NCBI GenBank assembly: GCA_944386775.1
Contig: CALXCJ010000009.1
Span: 1 to 37,389, forward strand
DNA: 37,389 nucleotides
Source: an uncultured Clostridia bacterium
GTDB lineage: Bacteria; Bacillota; Clostridia; TANB77; CAG-508
Reading direction: 5' to 3'
Position 1 is the first letter of the stretch. Each line of letters opens with the position of its first letter. The translations under genes and the position numbers were made by a program. Below are positions 7,279 to 16,015 of the stretch, piece after piece. Below the pieces are notes generated by a model that made no database searches, was not told where the DNA came from, and was given only the letters and a program-made list of their open reading frames with translations.

Positions 7279-7998
7279 ATGAATCAGATTTTGTTTACTG
7301 GAAAAAATCAAAATATATTAAAAGTTTATAAATTCGTTTTATATTTTTCTATTATTATTATTTGTATTTCTTGTTTTTTTATTACATTTTTTGTTATTCA
7401 AAGACAAAATAAAAAATATATTTCTAATAGAATTTCAAATAATTATGAGACTTTAAAACTATATGCAAATAGCCATAACTTTGATAATTTCAAAAATATT
7501 GATGACTCTATGGAAATTTCAGACCCAAATAATGTAGATAAAAATAATATCAATAACACAAATAACACCAATTCTGCAAATAATTTAGCTACAAATTCAG
7601 AAAATATTAATTACATTATAGGAAATATAAATATACCCACTTTAGATTTAAATCTACCATTTTTTTCATTTTTAGATGATTCATATCTTGCAATTGCTCC
7701 TTGTAGATTTTTTGGGGATATGCCTCCTTCTTATGGTAATTTGTGTATTGCTGGGCATAATTATGATAATGATGAGTTTTTTAGTAATTTATATAAATTA
7801 AAAAAAGATGACCAAATTATTATTTATGATAATTTGGATCATCAGTATTTATATAAAGTTTATGATATTTTTGAAGTTAAGGAAAATGATCTTTCTCCTG
7901 TTTATAATTTTGATAATACTAAACAAACACTAACTTTATTTACTTGTAACAATTTGAATAATAATCGATTAATTGTTAAATCTGCATTATGTTATTAA
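7279..7998 (+). CDS. Second sortase, class D-like
   Basis: This 239-residue sortase is the only credible plus-strand gene here. It has a membrane anchor (about 16-40), an Asn-rich linker (about 84-110), then a sortase core beginning GNINIPTLDLNLPFF. Catalytic residues are His160 (IAGHNY), Cys223 (LFTCNN) and Arg230 (NNRLIVKS). The short core without class B insertions points to class D or E; the exact class is uncertain. No obvious dedicated substrate lies beside it, so it may share the LPKTA protein or act elsewhere. GAGGTGG lies 4 bases before the ATG, and a TATAAT at 7259-7264 is a possible -10 without a good -35. It is divergent from srtB and convergent with the next gene, with only 4 bases between stops. 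Confidence 0.82.
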   Translation: MNQILFTGKNQNILKVYKFVLYFSIIIICISCFFITFFVIQRQNKKYISNRISNNYETLKLYANSHNFDNFKNIDDSMEISDPNNVDKNNINNTNNTNSANNLATNSENINYIIGNINIPTLDLNLPFFSFLDDSYLAIAPCRFFGDMPPSYGNLCIAGHNYDNDEFFSNLYKLKKDDQIIIYDNLDHQYLYKVYDIFEVKENDLSPVYNFDNTKQTLTLFTCNNLNNNRLIVKSALCY

Positions 7999-8002
7999 TA
8001 TT

Positions 8003-8344
8003 TTATACATCTTTCCATAGCCATTGTAATGCTTCATTATCTACACCTTTTATGCCTTTTTTCTTTGCTTCTGTGTCATCTGTCCATAGATATCCGAAAA
8101 ATGATATTCCAATTAGTATAAAGTCTATACCTATACACCACATTAGTTTACTTGCTAAATCTTTATATTCTTCAGATAATGTAATTAGTTGTGCTCCATA
8201 TATTACTGCTAAGATTAAAAACATACATAGTGGTATTGCTGCAATGTAGCTTTTCTTTAATTCTTGTGCTAAAAATATTAGTAAAATTGCTACAATAAGC
8301 ATAAGTACAAGTGTTAATGGATTTGTTATGTCAAATATGAACAT
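8003..8344 (-). CDS. Small membrane protein of unknown function
   Basis: I do not recognise this 113-residue protein. It has three hydrophobic segments (about 8-26, 33-52, 68-87), a charged loop SEEYKDLASK between the second and third, and a soluble tail with two Trp residues (EALQWLWKDV). GGAGGGGG lies 7 bases before the ATG. It lies 37 bases after glmM on the same strand and is probably the last gene of the cpsC-cpsD-cpsB-glmM transcript, which suggests a role linked to envelope synthesis but does not prove it. Confidence 0.75.
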   Translation of the reverse strand: MFIFDITNPLTLVLMLIVAILLIFLAQELKKSYIAAIPLCMFLILAVIYGAQLITLSEEYKDLASKLMWCIGIDFILIGISFFGYLWTDDTEAKKKGIKGVDNEALQWLWKDV

Positions 8345-8381
8345 TGTATTTCCCCCTCCTTTTCATTTGTATATAGTTTTT

Positions 8382-9746
8382 TTATTTCAATTTACTTTCT
8401 ATTAATTTTGCAATTTGTTTTGCTTTTTCTGTTATGTATTCTTGGTCTTCGCCTTCAATCATAACTCTTACTAGTGGCTCTGTTCCTGAAGGTCTTATTA
8501 ATACTCTACCATTTCCTGCAAATTCTTTTTCCAGTTTTTCTATTTCAGTTTTTATTTCTTCGTCTTTTTGGTAGTCATATTTTTTATCACTATTTACTTT
8601 TGCATTTACTAATACTTGTGGATATAATTTTACAATTTTAGCTTCTTCTGATGCTTTTTGGTTATCTTCTAGCATTGCTTGTATTAGCATTAATGATGTT
8701 AATATTCCATCTCCTGTTGGGTTGTAGTCAAGTAGTATGATGTGACCTGATTGTTCTCCTCCTAGGTTGAATCCGTCTTTTAGCATTTCTTCTAGTACAT
8801 ATCTGTCTCCTACTTTTGTTTGCAATAATTCTAGACCATTGTCTCTTGCATATTTATGAAGACCTAAGTTGCTCATAACTGTTGCAACAATTGTGTCTTT
8901 AGCAAGTTTTCCTTTTTTCCTTAGGTATTCTGCAATTATTGCCATTATTTTGTCTCCATCTATTTCTTCTCCGTTTTCATCTACTGCTAAGCATCTGTCT
9001 CCATCTCCATCATATGCTACACCTAAAGATAGTTTGTTTTCTACTACATATTTTTTTAGCATATCTAAATGTGTTGAACCACAGTTTTCATTTATATTTA
9101 CTCCATTTGGATTGTTATTTATTATTTTGTATTTTATTCCTAGTGTTTTAAATACTTTTTCTGCAACTTTGTATGTTGCTCCATTTGCTGTATCTATTGC
9201 CACTACGAAATCTTCTTTATTATATTTTTCGATGTTGTCATCAAAATTTTTTCTAAAGAAGTATACATATTCTTCGACTAAATCTTTGCAATCTTCTGAT
9301 ACTCCTATTTTATCATTTATTGCTGTTAATTTGTCTATTTTTCCTGAATCCATTACTTCTTCTATTTCTTCTTCTAGAGTATCTGGTATCTTCATTCCTT
9401 TGTTGCTGAAGTATTTTATTCCATTGAATTCAAATGTGTTGTGTGATGCTGATATTACAACTCCAGCATCTGCTTTTAGCTTTCTTGTTAGATATGCTAC
9501 TGCAGGTGTTGGTATTACGCCAAGTAGTTTTACGTTTGCACCATAACTTAAAAATCCTGCTGTCATAGCACTTTCAATTAATGTTCCTGATAGACGTGTG
9601 TCTCTTCCAATTAGGATTGTAGGTGTGTGGTTTGAATGTTTTGCAAGTACATATGCACCTGCTTTTGCAACTTTATATACTAGCTCTGGTGTAAGTTCTG
9701 TGTTGGCAATTCTTCTTATGCCATCTGTACCAAAATATTTTCTCAT
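8382..9746 (-). CDS. glmM: Phosphoglucosamine mutase
   Basis: GlmM converts glucosamine-6-phosphate to glucosamine-1-phosphate, the precursor of UDP-GlcNAc for peptidoglycan and for the polysaccharide made here. The product is 454 residues from the ATG at 9744-9746. An upstream in-frame ATG (9753-9755) directly touches AAGGAA, too close to be used, while the chosen ATG has that site 9 bases away and gives the usual start MRKYFGTDGIR. Visible motifs are the phosphoserine loop SASHN (catalytic Ser about 101), the metal loop DGDGDR (about 246-251), the sugar loop GGEQSGH and the phosphate-binding RPSGTEP near the C-terminus. Length matches the family. Its place in the same transcript as cpsB/C/D ties precursor supply to polymer control. 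Confidence 0.95.
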   Translation of the reverse strand: MRKYFGTDGIRRIANTELTPELVYKVAKAGAYVLAKHSNHTPTILIGRDTRLSGTLIESAMTAGFLSYGANVKLLGVIPTPAVAYLTRKLKADAGVVISASHNTFEFNGIKYFSNKGMKIPDTLEEEIEEVMDSGKIDKLTAINDKIGVSEDCKDLVEEYVYFFRKNFDDNIEKYNKEDFVVAIDTANGATYKVAEKVFKTLGIKYKIINNNPNGVNINENCGSTHLDMLKKYVVENKLSLGVAYDGDGDRCLAVDENGEEIDGDKIMAIIAEYLRKKGKLAKDTIVATVMSNLGLHKYARDNGLELLQTKVGDRYVLEEMLKDGFNLGGEQSGHIILLDYNPTGDGILTSLMLIQAMLEDNQKASEEAKIVKLYPQVLVNAKVNSDKKYDYQKDEEIKTEIEKLEKEFAGNGRVLIRPSGTEPLVRVMIEGEDQEYITEKAKQIAKLIESKLK

Positions 9747-9777
9747 TTTAGTCATTTCCTTTCATGATTTTTTATAA

Positions 9778-10560
9778 TTATTTTTTTAACATCATTAATA
9801 ATTTTTCTTTAAATGTTAATGTAACTTCTGTTGGCTCTCGTATTTCAATTTTTTTGTTTGCAAGAGCAAGTTCTGGGTTTATTGTTGTTAATTCTTCAAG
9901 TTTTGTTTCACCTATAATGTGTTTTATTTTTTCTAATGCAAATGGAATTTTAGGGTATATTGAATTTTGCCTGTGTACATCACTTCCTAAGAAGTGTATC
10001 ATATTGTTTTCAAAAAATTTTCTAACAATTAGTTCTGCTTTTTCTCCATATTGACCTAATATACTTCCATAGTTTGCTTGCATTAAACATCCTTTTTCAA
10101 TTAAATCATTAATTAGTTCTGGTTCTTTTTGGACAAAACTATATCTTTCTGGATGTGCTAAAACTGGTATTAGTTTATTTTCTTGAAGGGAATATATTGC
10201 ATCATATAGGTTTAGAGGCTCTTCGTGTAGTGGCATTTCAAATAATACATAACATGTGTTATTTATTGTTGATGCTTTTCCTTCTTCTAGCAAGCTCATC
10301 ATGTTATCAGATATGTATATTTCATTTCCAAGGTATAAAGCTGCCTCTATACCTTTTGGTTCTAAGTTTTCTTTTATTGCTTTTACCCATACATCTCTTT
10401 CTGGGACATCTGTTTCATAATAATTTTCTATGTAATGTGATGTAAGTATTATTCCATCAAATCCTGCTTCTTTTGCTTCTTTTATTAAATTAAATGTTTC
10501 GTCTATGCTTCTTGATCCATCATCTATATTTGGTAATATGTGTGTATGAAAGTCTATCAT
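9778..10560 (-). CDS. cpsB: CpsB/YwqE-type metal-dependent tyrosine phosphatase
   Basis: This 260-residue PHP-family protein removes phosphate from the tyrosine cluster of the CpsD kinase and so controls capsule or exopolysaccharide output. Metal-binding positions are visible: DFHTHILP (His5, His7), His42 in TSHY, Glu80 in LGNE, His136 in HPERY, and Asp194/His196 in GSDVHR. IDDGSRS is typical of the family. Length is normal. It lies 19 bases after cpsD in the same direction, the order expected for a phosphoregulatory operon. Confidence 0.92.
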   Translation of the reverse strand: MIDFHTHILPNIDDGSRSIDETFNLIKEAKEAGFDGIILTSHYIENYYETDVPERDVWVKAIKENLEPKGIEAALYLGNEIYISDNMMSLLEEGKASTINNTCYVLFEMPLHEEPLNLYDAIYSLQENKLIPVLAHPERYSFVQKEPELINDLIEKGCLMQANYGSILGQYGEKAELIVRKFFENNMIHFLGSDVHRQNSIYPKIPFALEKIKHIIGETKLEELTTINPELALANKKIEIREPTEVTLTFKEKLLMMLKK

Positions 10561-10579
10561 TTTTTTGTTTCCTCTCTTG

Positions 10580-11587
10580 TTAGTTTAAATTTTTCTTTTC
10601 TTGCTCTAAGTATGAATTCATTTGTCCTAATATGTCATTTGTTACATCAATTGTTTTGTTATAATCACTATTATTATTATTCGTTCTAGGTCTTGAATGT
10701 TCGTTTTTTTGTACAAAAGATGGCTTTTCTAGTTGTTTGCCTTCTTTTCTTTCTGGTGGTCTTTTGGTTGCTTCAGGTCTTGCATTTCTTCTTTCTGAAT
10801 TTAGGCTTGATGCTGTTCTTGTTTTTAAATTTTGAGCATTATTCATATATTCTATTGCTTTTTTTCCTCTTGTATTTTTCTGAGCATTTTTCATTGTGGT
10901 AGAACCATAGTAATATGTTTGGCTGTATTTTTTTGGTGATACTGGTATTTTGTTTAATACTATTCCTGCAATTTTTCCACCAACATTTTGTATGTTTTTT
11001 ACTACTTTATCTAAGTTATCTTTTTTAGTTTCTTTGCAAGCTGTTACTATTACTGTTGTATCTACTGCTCTAGATAAAATTACTGAGTCTGCAACTAGTG
11101 CACAAGGTGTTCCATCTATTATTATTAGATCACATACTTCTTTTAAGTCTTCGAGTAAGTTAGTCATTTGCTCTGATACTAGCAATTCTGATGGGTTTGG
11201 TGGTATGTTTCCTGCTGGTATTAGTAATAGATTTGGCACTTCTGTTGCTTGTATATATTTTGATATGTCTAGATTACCATTTTCATCTGCATCTATTCCA
11301 GATAAATAGTTTGAAAGTCCTGGTCTTGGTGCTACTTCGAATATGGTATATAACCTTCCTTTTCTCATGTCGGCATCTATTAATATTACTTTTTTCCCTG
11401 CTTGTGCAAATGTTACAGCTAGGTTTGATGATACATAACTTTTTCCTTCTCCTGGCATTGTTGAGGTTATTTGCAAAGTTTGAAGTTTTTTTCCACCATT
11501 CATAAATTGTATGTTTGTTCTTAATGTTCTAAATATTTCAGAAATTGGAGATTTTGGATCTTTTTGTGCTATTAATTCTTTTTTCAT
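10580..11587 (-). CDS. cpsD: CpsD/CapB tyrosine kinase with unusually long tail
   Basis: This bacterial tyrosine kinase regulates polysaccharide polymerisation together with its membrane partner CpsC. Walker A lies at 42-51 (STMPGEGKSY), Walker A' at 69-76 (LIDADMRK) and Walker B at 154-158 (LIIID). A tyrosine cluster at 221-227 (YSQTYYY) is the expected autophosphorylation site. Family members usually end shortly after the cluster. This protein continues for about 105 residues that are charged, Asn/Arg/Pro-rich and probably disordered, ending in a predicted helix with two more tyrosines. Its ATG overlaps the cpsC stop (TAATG), indicating translational coupling. The kinase call is firm; the role of the tail is unknown. 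Confidence 0.92.
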   Translation of the reverse strand: MKKELIAQKDPKSPISEIFRTLRTNIQFMNGGKKLQTLQITSTMPGEGKSYVSSNLAVTFAQAGKKVILIDADMRKGRLYTIFEVAPRPGLSNYLSGIDADENGNLDISKYIQATEVPNLLLIPAGNIPPNPSELLVSEQMTNLLEDLKEVCDLIIIDGTPCALVADSVILSRAVDTTVIVTACKETKKDNLDKVVKNIQNVGGKIAGIVLNKIPVSPKKYSQTYYYGSTTMKNAQKNTRGKKAIEYMNNAQNLKTRTASSLNSERRNARPEATKRPPERKEGKQLEKPSFVQKNEHSRPRTNNNNSDYNKTIDVTNDILGQMNSYLEQEKKNLN

Positions 11588-12288
11588 TATCTATTTCCTC
11601 CTTTTTCTGCTATATTTAATGGAATTTCTGCAATTACTGGTATTTTGAATGTTTTTTCTATTTCCTCTCTTGTTTTTACAGTGTTATCTAACATGTTTAA
11701 TACTAAAGCATATATTACTGCAACTACTATACCTATAAATGCAAAAATTATTACATCTTTTGTGTGGTTTATGTTTGATGGTGATGTACTTTCTTCTGCT
11801 TTGTCTACTACGTTTACATTGTTTATGTTGTAGATTTCTGCGACTTTATCTGCAAATACGTTGACTACTTCATTTGCTATGTCACAAGCGTATTTTGGAT
11901 TTTTATTTGTTACTGCTATTTCAATTATTTCTGTATCTTCTACAGATGTGACTTTTATATTGTTTTCTAATTCACTTTCACTAATTGGTAAATTTAAATT
12001 AGCTATAACTTTTCTTACTACATCTTTACTTGTAATTAATTTGCTATATGTTGAAACTAATTTTGAGTTTAATGTTAAATCTGTTGTAGTTATTGTGTCT
12101 TGAGTTGAATCAGTTTCATCTGAATTTTGTCCTACTAATAATATTCTTGTTGATGATGTATATACTGGTGTTACAAACCCTATTGTATATATTACTCCTA
12201 TTACGCAAAAAATTGCTACTATTAATACTATTTGTACTTTTTTGTTCCAAAAAATCATAAATAGTTCTTTTAAATCTAATTCTTCCAT
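11587..12288 (-). CDS. cpsC: Wzz/CpsC chain-length regulator and kinase activator
   Basis: This 233-residue membrane protein of the Wzz/YveK family activates the CpsD kinase and helps set polymer length. It has two membrane segments, about 18-38 and 178-198, flanking an outer domain with the usual TSSTRILLVGQ strand start. The inner tail TREEIEKTFKIPVIAEIP is the segment that contacts the kinase in this family. AAGGAGG lies 6 bases before the ATG. A possible promoter lies just upstream (12320-12348), so cpsC-cpsD-cpsB-glmM and the small membrane protein may be transcribed separately from the assembly operon. Confidence 0.9.
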   Translation of the reverse strand: MEELDLKELFMIFWNKKVQIVLIVAIFCVIGVIYTIGFVTPVYTSSTRILLVGQNSDETDSTQDTITTTDLTLNSKLVSTYSKLITSKDVVRKVIANLNLPISESELENNIKVTSVEDTEIIEIAVTNKNPKYACDIANEVVNVFADKVAEIYNINNVNVVDKAEESTSPSNINHTKDVIIFAFIGIVVAVIYALVLNMLDNTVKTREEIEKTFKIPVIAEIPLNIAEKGGNR

Positions 12289-12319
12289 TAGTTCCTCCTT
12301 GGACTTAAATTACCATTAT

Positions 12320-12348
12320 AGTATATATATAAGTTTAAAAAAATGCAA
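12320..12348 (-). promoter_or_regulatory. Possible internal promoter before cpsC
   Basis: On the minus strand TTGCAT (12343-12348), a 17-base spacer and TATACT (12320-12325). A better TATAAT at 12315-12320 has no -35 at good spacing. The region is so AT-rich that chance matches are likely. Confidence 0.4.
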
Positions 12349-12372
12349 GTATTTTTTTATTTTTTATATAAT

Positions 12373-13677
12373 TTATTTTGCATTAATTGTTTTCCTTCCT
12401 ATAGATTCATATGTAATGCTTGTATCTTTCATAGTTTCTAAATCGTAACAATTTCTACCATCTAATACAATTGGAGTTTTCATTAGTTTTTCATATAAAC
12501 TCACATCTAAGTTTTTAACAAAACCCCATTCTGTAAATATGAAGCATATATCTGCATCTTTTAATGTTTCTTCTATACTCTTACAATATTTTATTTGGTC
12601 TGGATATATTTTTTTGAAGTTCTTTTCCCCTATTGGGTCATATGCTTTTATGTTTGCTCCATCATCTAATAAAATTGGAATATTATCAAGTGATGGTGCT
12701 TCTCTTAAGTCATCTGTGTTTGGTTTAAATGTTAGCCCTAATACTGCTACATTTAAGTCTTCAAATGTTTCATAGTATTTTCTTGCTTTTTTTATTAATT
12801 TTAGTTTTTGGTTTGAGTTTACTTCTATTGCTGCTTTTACTGTTTTTAATTCATAATCATAGAAGTTTGCAAGCCAGTGAAGTGCTTTTGTGTCTTTTGG
12901 GAAACATGATCCTCCATATCCAATTCCGGCTTTCAGGAATTTGTCTCCAATTCTTGTATCTAGTCCCATTCCTCTTGATACATCTTCTATATTTGCTCCT
13001 ACTAATTCACAAAGATTTGCAATTTCATTTATGTATGATACTTTTAGTGCTAGAAAGTCATTTGATGCATATTTTATCATTTCTGCACTTTCTCTGTTTG
13101 TTACAACATAGGGTTGACCAAAACCATCATATACTTCTTTCATTATTTTTTCAGCATGTTTTGATTGTACTCCTAGTACTATTCTTTGTGCATGCATAGT
13201 ATCTTTTACCGCTGTTCCTTGTGATAGGAATTCTGGATTTGATACTACTTCGATTTTTACATCATGTTTTAGATGATCTTTTATGTATTTTTCAATTTTT
13301 TTGTTTGTTCCTATTGGTACTGTTGATTTTATTACTATTATTACATCTTGTGCTACACTTTCTGCTATTTCTTTTGCAACTTCATATACATATTTTAGGT
13401 TTGCACTTCCATCTTTTTTTTCTGGTGTTCCTACTCCTACATATATCACTTCTGCATCTTTGTATGCTGTTTTGCTGTCTAGTGTGAATGTTAGTCTTTC
13501 TTTGTTTTTGTGCATTAGTTCTTCTAATCCTGGTTCAAAGATTGGACTTTTTCCTTCTTTTAACATATTTATTTTTTCTTCTACTACGTCTACGCATGTT
13601 ATGCTGTGTCCTATTTCTGATAGGCATACTGCTGTTACTAGGCCTACATATCCTGTTCCTGCTACTACAATTTTCAT
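12373..13677 (-). CDS. ugd: UDP-glucose 6-dehydrogenase
   Basis: The enzyme oxidises UDP-glucose to UDP-glucuronate in two NAD-dependent steps. Visible features are the N-terminal Rossmann motif VAGTGYVGLV, the central VIKSTVPIGT and EVVSNPEFL, and the catalytic GYGGSCFPKD (Cys about 258). The C-terminal domain carries VLGLTFKPNTDDLREAPS. The product is 434 residues from the ATG at 13675-13677. An ATG three codons upstream directly abuts AAGG and is less likely. It is distinct from the WbpA dehydrogenase in this window, whose catalytic motif is GGHCIPLDP. It closes the assembly operon, 33 bases after the GT2 gene. Confidence 0.93.
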   Translation of the reverse strand: MKIVVAGTGYVGLVTAVCLSEIGHSITCVDVVEEKINMLKEGKSPIFEPGLEELMHKNKERLTFTLDSKTAYKDAEVIYVGVGTPEKKDGSANLKYVYEVAKEIAESVAQDVIIVIKSTVPIGTNKKIEKYIKDHLKHDVKIEVVSNPEFLSQGTAVKDTMHAQRIVLGVQSKHAEKIMKEVYDGFGQPYVVTNRESAEMIKYASNDFLALKVSYINEIANLCELVGANIEDVSRGMGLDTRIGDKFLKAGIGYGGSCFPKDTKALHWLANFYDYELKTVKAAIEVNSNQKLKLIKKARKYYETFEDLNVAVLGLTFKPNTDDLREAPSLDNIPILLDDGANIKAYDPIGEKNFKKIYPDQIKYCKSIEETLKDADICFIFTEWGFVKNLDVSLYEKLMKTPIVLDGRNCYDLETMKDTSITYESIGRKTINAK

Positions 13678-13710
13678 TTTCCTCATCCTTACTAACTTAT
13701 TTTATATATT

Positions 13711-14481
13711 TTATACTCTTCTTTTTATTGCATTTACCACATATATAGAAAAATAATACATACTTTTAAATACTGAAAAGTGTTCAACATTTCTGTATAA
13801 ATTCCAAGTTCTTTTTAAAGCTTTTATTTTGTTTGATGATAGTGTTCCTTTGCTTCTTCTGTATAATGATAGATTTTCATCAAGTCCATATGCAATATTA
13901 TTATTTTTTAACACTTTCCACCAGGTTGCACTATCCTGACCTCTTTTTATATTTGGCATTTCAATTAATTTTTTTCCTAATATACTTATATCAAAAATAA
14001 CAGTGGATGTAAATATTACCGTATTTTTTAAAGCTTGCTTATATGTTAATTCTTTAGGTACATGAACTTTTTTTCCGGTTCTTGTCCCATCTTCTTCAAT
14101 GAATTCATATCCTGTAAAAGTAAATGCATAATTACCTTCTTTAATAAATTTTAATTGTTTTTCTAGCTTTTCTTTTTCCCATAGGTCATCCGAATCTAAG
14201 AAAGCTATATATCTACCTTTCGCATTTTTTATTCCAGTATTTCTTGCTATTGCAGCCCCTGAATTTTTTTCTAATTTTATTAATTTTATTCTACTGTCTG
14301 ACTTCTCCGCTTCTTTTATGATTTCTACACTATTATCTTTAGAACAATCATCTACAAAAAATGCTTCCCAATTTGTATAAGTTTGCTCTTGTATTGTTTT
14401 TATTGTGTATTTTAAAAATTTTTCACAATTATATACTGGTATTACTATACTTACTAAATCATCAATTAATTTTTCTTCCAT
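13711..14481 (-). CDS. Family 2 glycosyltransferase
   Basis: This 256-residue GT-A enzyme transfers a sugar from a nucleotide donor to the lipid-linked repeat unit on the cytoplasmic side. The N-terminus reads VSIVIPVYNCEKFL. The nucleotide-binding VDDCSKDNS and the metal-binding FLDSDDLW (DxD-type) are visible, as is the NSGAAIARNTGI segment. The C-terminal part resembles EpsE- and CpsI-type transferases. Donor and linkage cannot be read from sequence. It overlaps the upstream gene by 16 bases, and AGGAG lies 7 bases before its ATG. Confidence 0.9.
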   Translation of the reverse strand: MEEKLIDDLVSIVIPVYNCEKFLKYTIKTIQEQTYTNWEAFFVDDCSKDNSVEIIKEAEKSDSRIKLIKLEKNSGAAIARNTGIKNAKGRYIAFLDSDDLWEKEKLEKQLKFIKEGNYAFTFTGYEFIEEDGTRTGKKVHVPKELTYKQALKNTVIFTSTVIFDISILGKKLIEMPNIKRGQDSATWWKVLKNNNIAYGLDENLSLYRRSKGTLSSNKIKALKRTWNLYRNVEHFSVFKSMYYFSIYVVNAIKRRV

Positions 14482-16004
14482 TTCTTTTCTCCTATATATT
14501 TAAAATTATTTACTTTTCTTCTAATGTATTTGACATAATCATTTGCCACAAAATAATTATATTGTGTATTTTTTTGTAGAATAGCATATTTCAAATATTT
14601 ACTATATTTAAAATAGTAATAAAAATTTAATGGATCTCTATAATATTTCATAAAAATATATTTTATCTTATAAAAGATATTATTTTTTACAATTTTATTT
14701 TTCTTTTCGAGTACAGGTGCATATTTCATCAATGCTTCATATTTATAATTAACAAAACCATTAAAAAATTTTCTTTCAAATTTATCTTTTAATGAAACTT
14801 TACTCCAAAATCCAATTACTTCTTTATCCCAAAAAGGTAAATACCACTTTAATCCATAATAATCATATACTCTAATTGCATTGTTAACATATTTGGCCTG
14901 TCTTTCCTCAAAATCATAAGCATTGTACATATCTACTATTTTTTCTGTTTCTATCATATCATCATTAAAAGAAATTTGGAATTTTTCTTCTAATTTTTTA
15001 TCAAAAATACTATTATCTTTATTGCATAAATTATAATTATATTTATATATCTCTTCCTTTAAAACTTTTTTCATCAATTTATTATTATCTATAAACTTTG
15101 AAATTAAATGACTTCCAGCCAAAAAATCTAAAGAAAATCCAGGGATTATAATACAGTTATTATTTACTATTTTTCTTTTTATTAATTCATCTATTGCCTC
15201 TAACTCTTGAATATGTGGAATAGCATATCCTCTTCCAAAATATTCTGCTATTTTTGAAAAGCTTTTATTATATAATTTTCTACAACTTTTCTTTTTATAT
15301 TCAATAAAATGCCATTTAACATCTAAAAATTCAGCAACTTTTTTGGATATTTTTGCTTCTTCACTATTTTTATTTCCATATGTATAAGTTATTATATTAT
15401 TATATCCAGACATTTTTAGATAATACAATAATAATCTAGAATCTTGACCACCACTTAGCGGTATAACTGCCGTTTTATCTCTAAGGTATTTAACCATTCT
15501 TTGGGTCATATTATTAAATACTTTATCCAATTCTAGATAAGAATATTTTCCATTACAATATCTATATTTAAAATAACGTTCTTTTGATATTTTTCCATCT
15601 TTTATAACTATAATTTGGGCATTTTCGATCTGAAATACATCTTTATAAATTGTATTATCTACGCTAACCCACCTGCAATGTAATAATTCCTGTAAAGATA
15701 AATTATCTATTTCTTCTTTCAATAGTTCTATATCATCTGTAACGTCTCCATATTTATTGTAAAATAATGGAAAACTTCTTATAATATCTGAAATTAGTAT
15801 AGTCTCTTTATCTTCTTTTATGACAATAGCAAAATATCCTTCAAACTCTTTTACAATATTTTCTATTTTATCCTTTAATTTTAGTACTAGATCTGCAAAG
15901 TCCTTATTTTCATATAACATATCGTTATAAATTACATAACCTATAACATAAACATTATCATATTTATTCCATTTATAAGAATTATTATTATATAATTTAA
16001 TCAT
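14466..16004 (-). CDS. Asparagine-synthetase-like protein lacking the glutaminase Cys
   Basis: The C-terminal half carries the PP-loop ATP site PLSGGQDSR (about 182-190) and TYTYGNKNSEEAKISKKVAE, as in asparagine synthetase B. The N-terminal half resembles the glutamine amidotransferase domain (EFEGYFAIVI, then RSFPLFYNKYG) but has no Cys at position 2, which glutamine hydrolysis needs. The ATG at 16002-16004 is chosen because GGAGG lies 5 bases upstream; the ATG four codons earlier overlaps that site. Relatives in polysaccharide loci are proposed to amidate uronic acids, and two uronate pathways are present here. Without the Cys it would need free ammonia, or it acts by another reaction. The function is an inference. 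Confidence 0.8.
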   Translation of the reverse strand: MIKLYNNNSYKWNKYDNVYVIGYVIYNDMLYENKDFADLVLKLKDKIENIVKEFEGYFAIVIKEDKETILISDIIRSFPLFYNKYGDVTDDIELLKEEIDNLSLQELLHCRWVSVDNTIYKDVFQIENAQIIVIKDGKISKERYFKYRYCNGKYSYLELDKVFNNMTQRMVKYLRDKTAVIPLSGGQDSRLLLYYLKMSGYNNIITYTYGNKNSEEAKISKKVAEFLDVKWHFIEYKKKSCRKLYNKSFSKIAEYFGRGYAIPHIQELEAIDELIKRKIVNNNCIIIPGFSLDFLAGSHLISKFIDNNKLMKKVLKEEIYKYNYNLCNKDNSIFDKKLEEKFQISFNDDMIETEKIVDMYNAYDFEERQAKYVNNAIRVYDYYGLKWYLPFWDKEVIGFWSKVSLKDKFERKFFNGFVNYKYEALMKYAPVLEKKNKIVKNNIFYKIKYIFMKYYRDPLNFYYYFKYSKYLKYAILQKNTQYNYFVANDYVKYIRRKVNNFKYIGEKKWKKN

Positions 16005-16015
16005 TAAATCCTCCA

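Noticed and set aside
8869..9546. Plus-strand open frame of 225 codons opposite glmM
   Set aside because: It is antisense to a textbook glmM and its Ser/Phe/Leu-rich product is typical of a shadow frame in AT-rich DNA.
12729..13199. Leu-rich plus-strand frame opposite ugd
   Set aside because: It is a shadow of the dehydrogenase; its composition is not that of a real membrane protein and it has no ribosome site.
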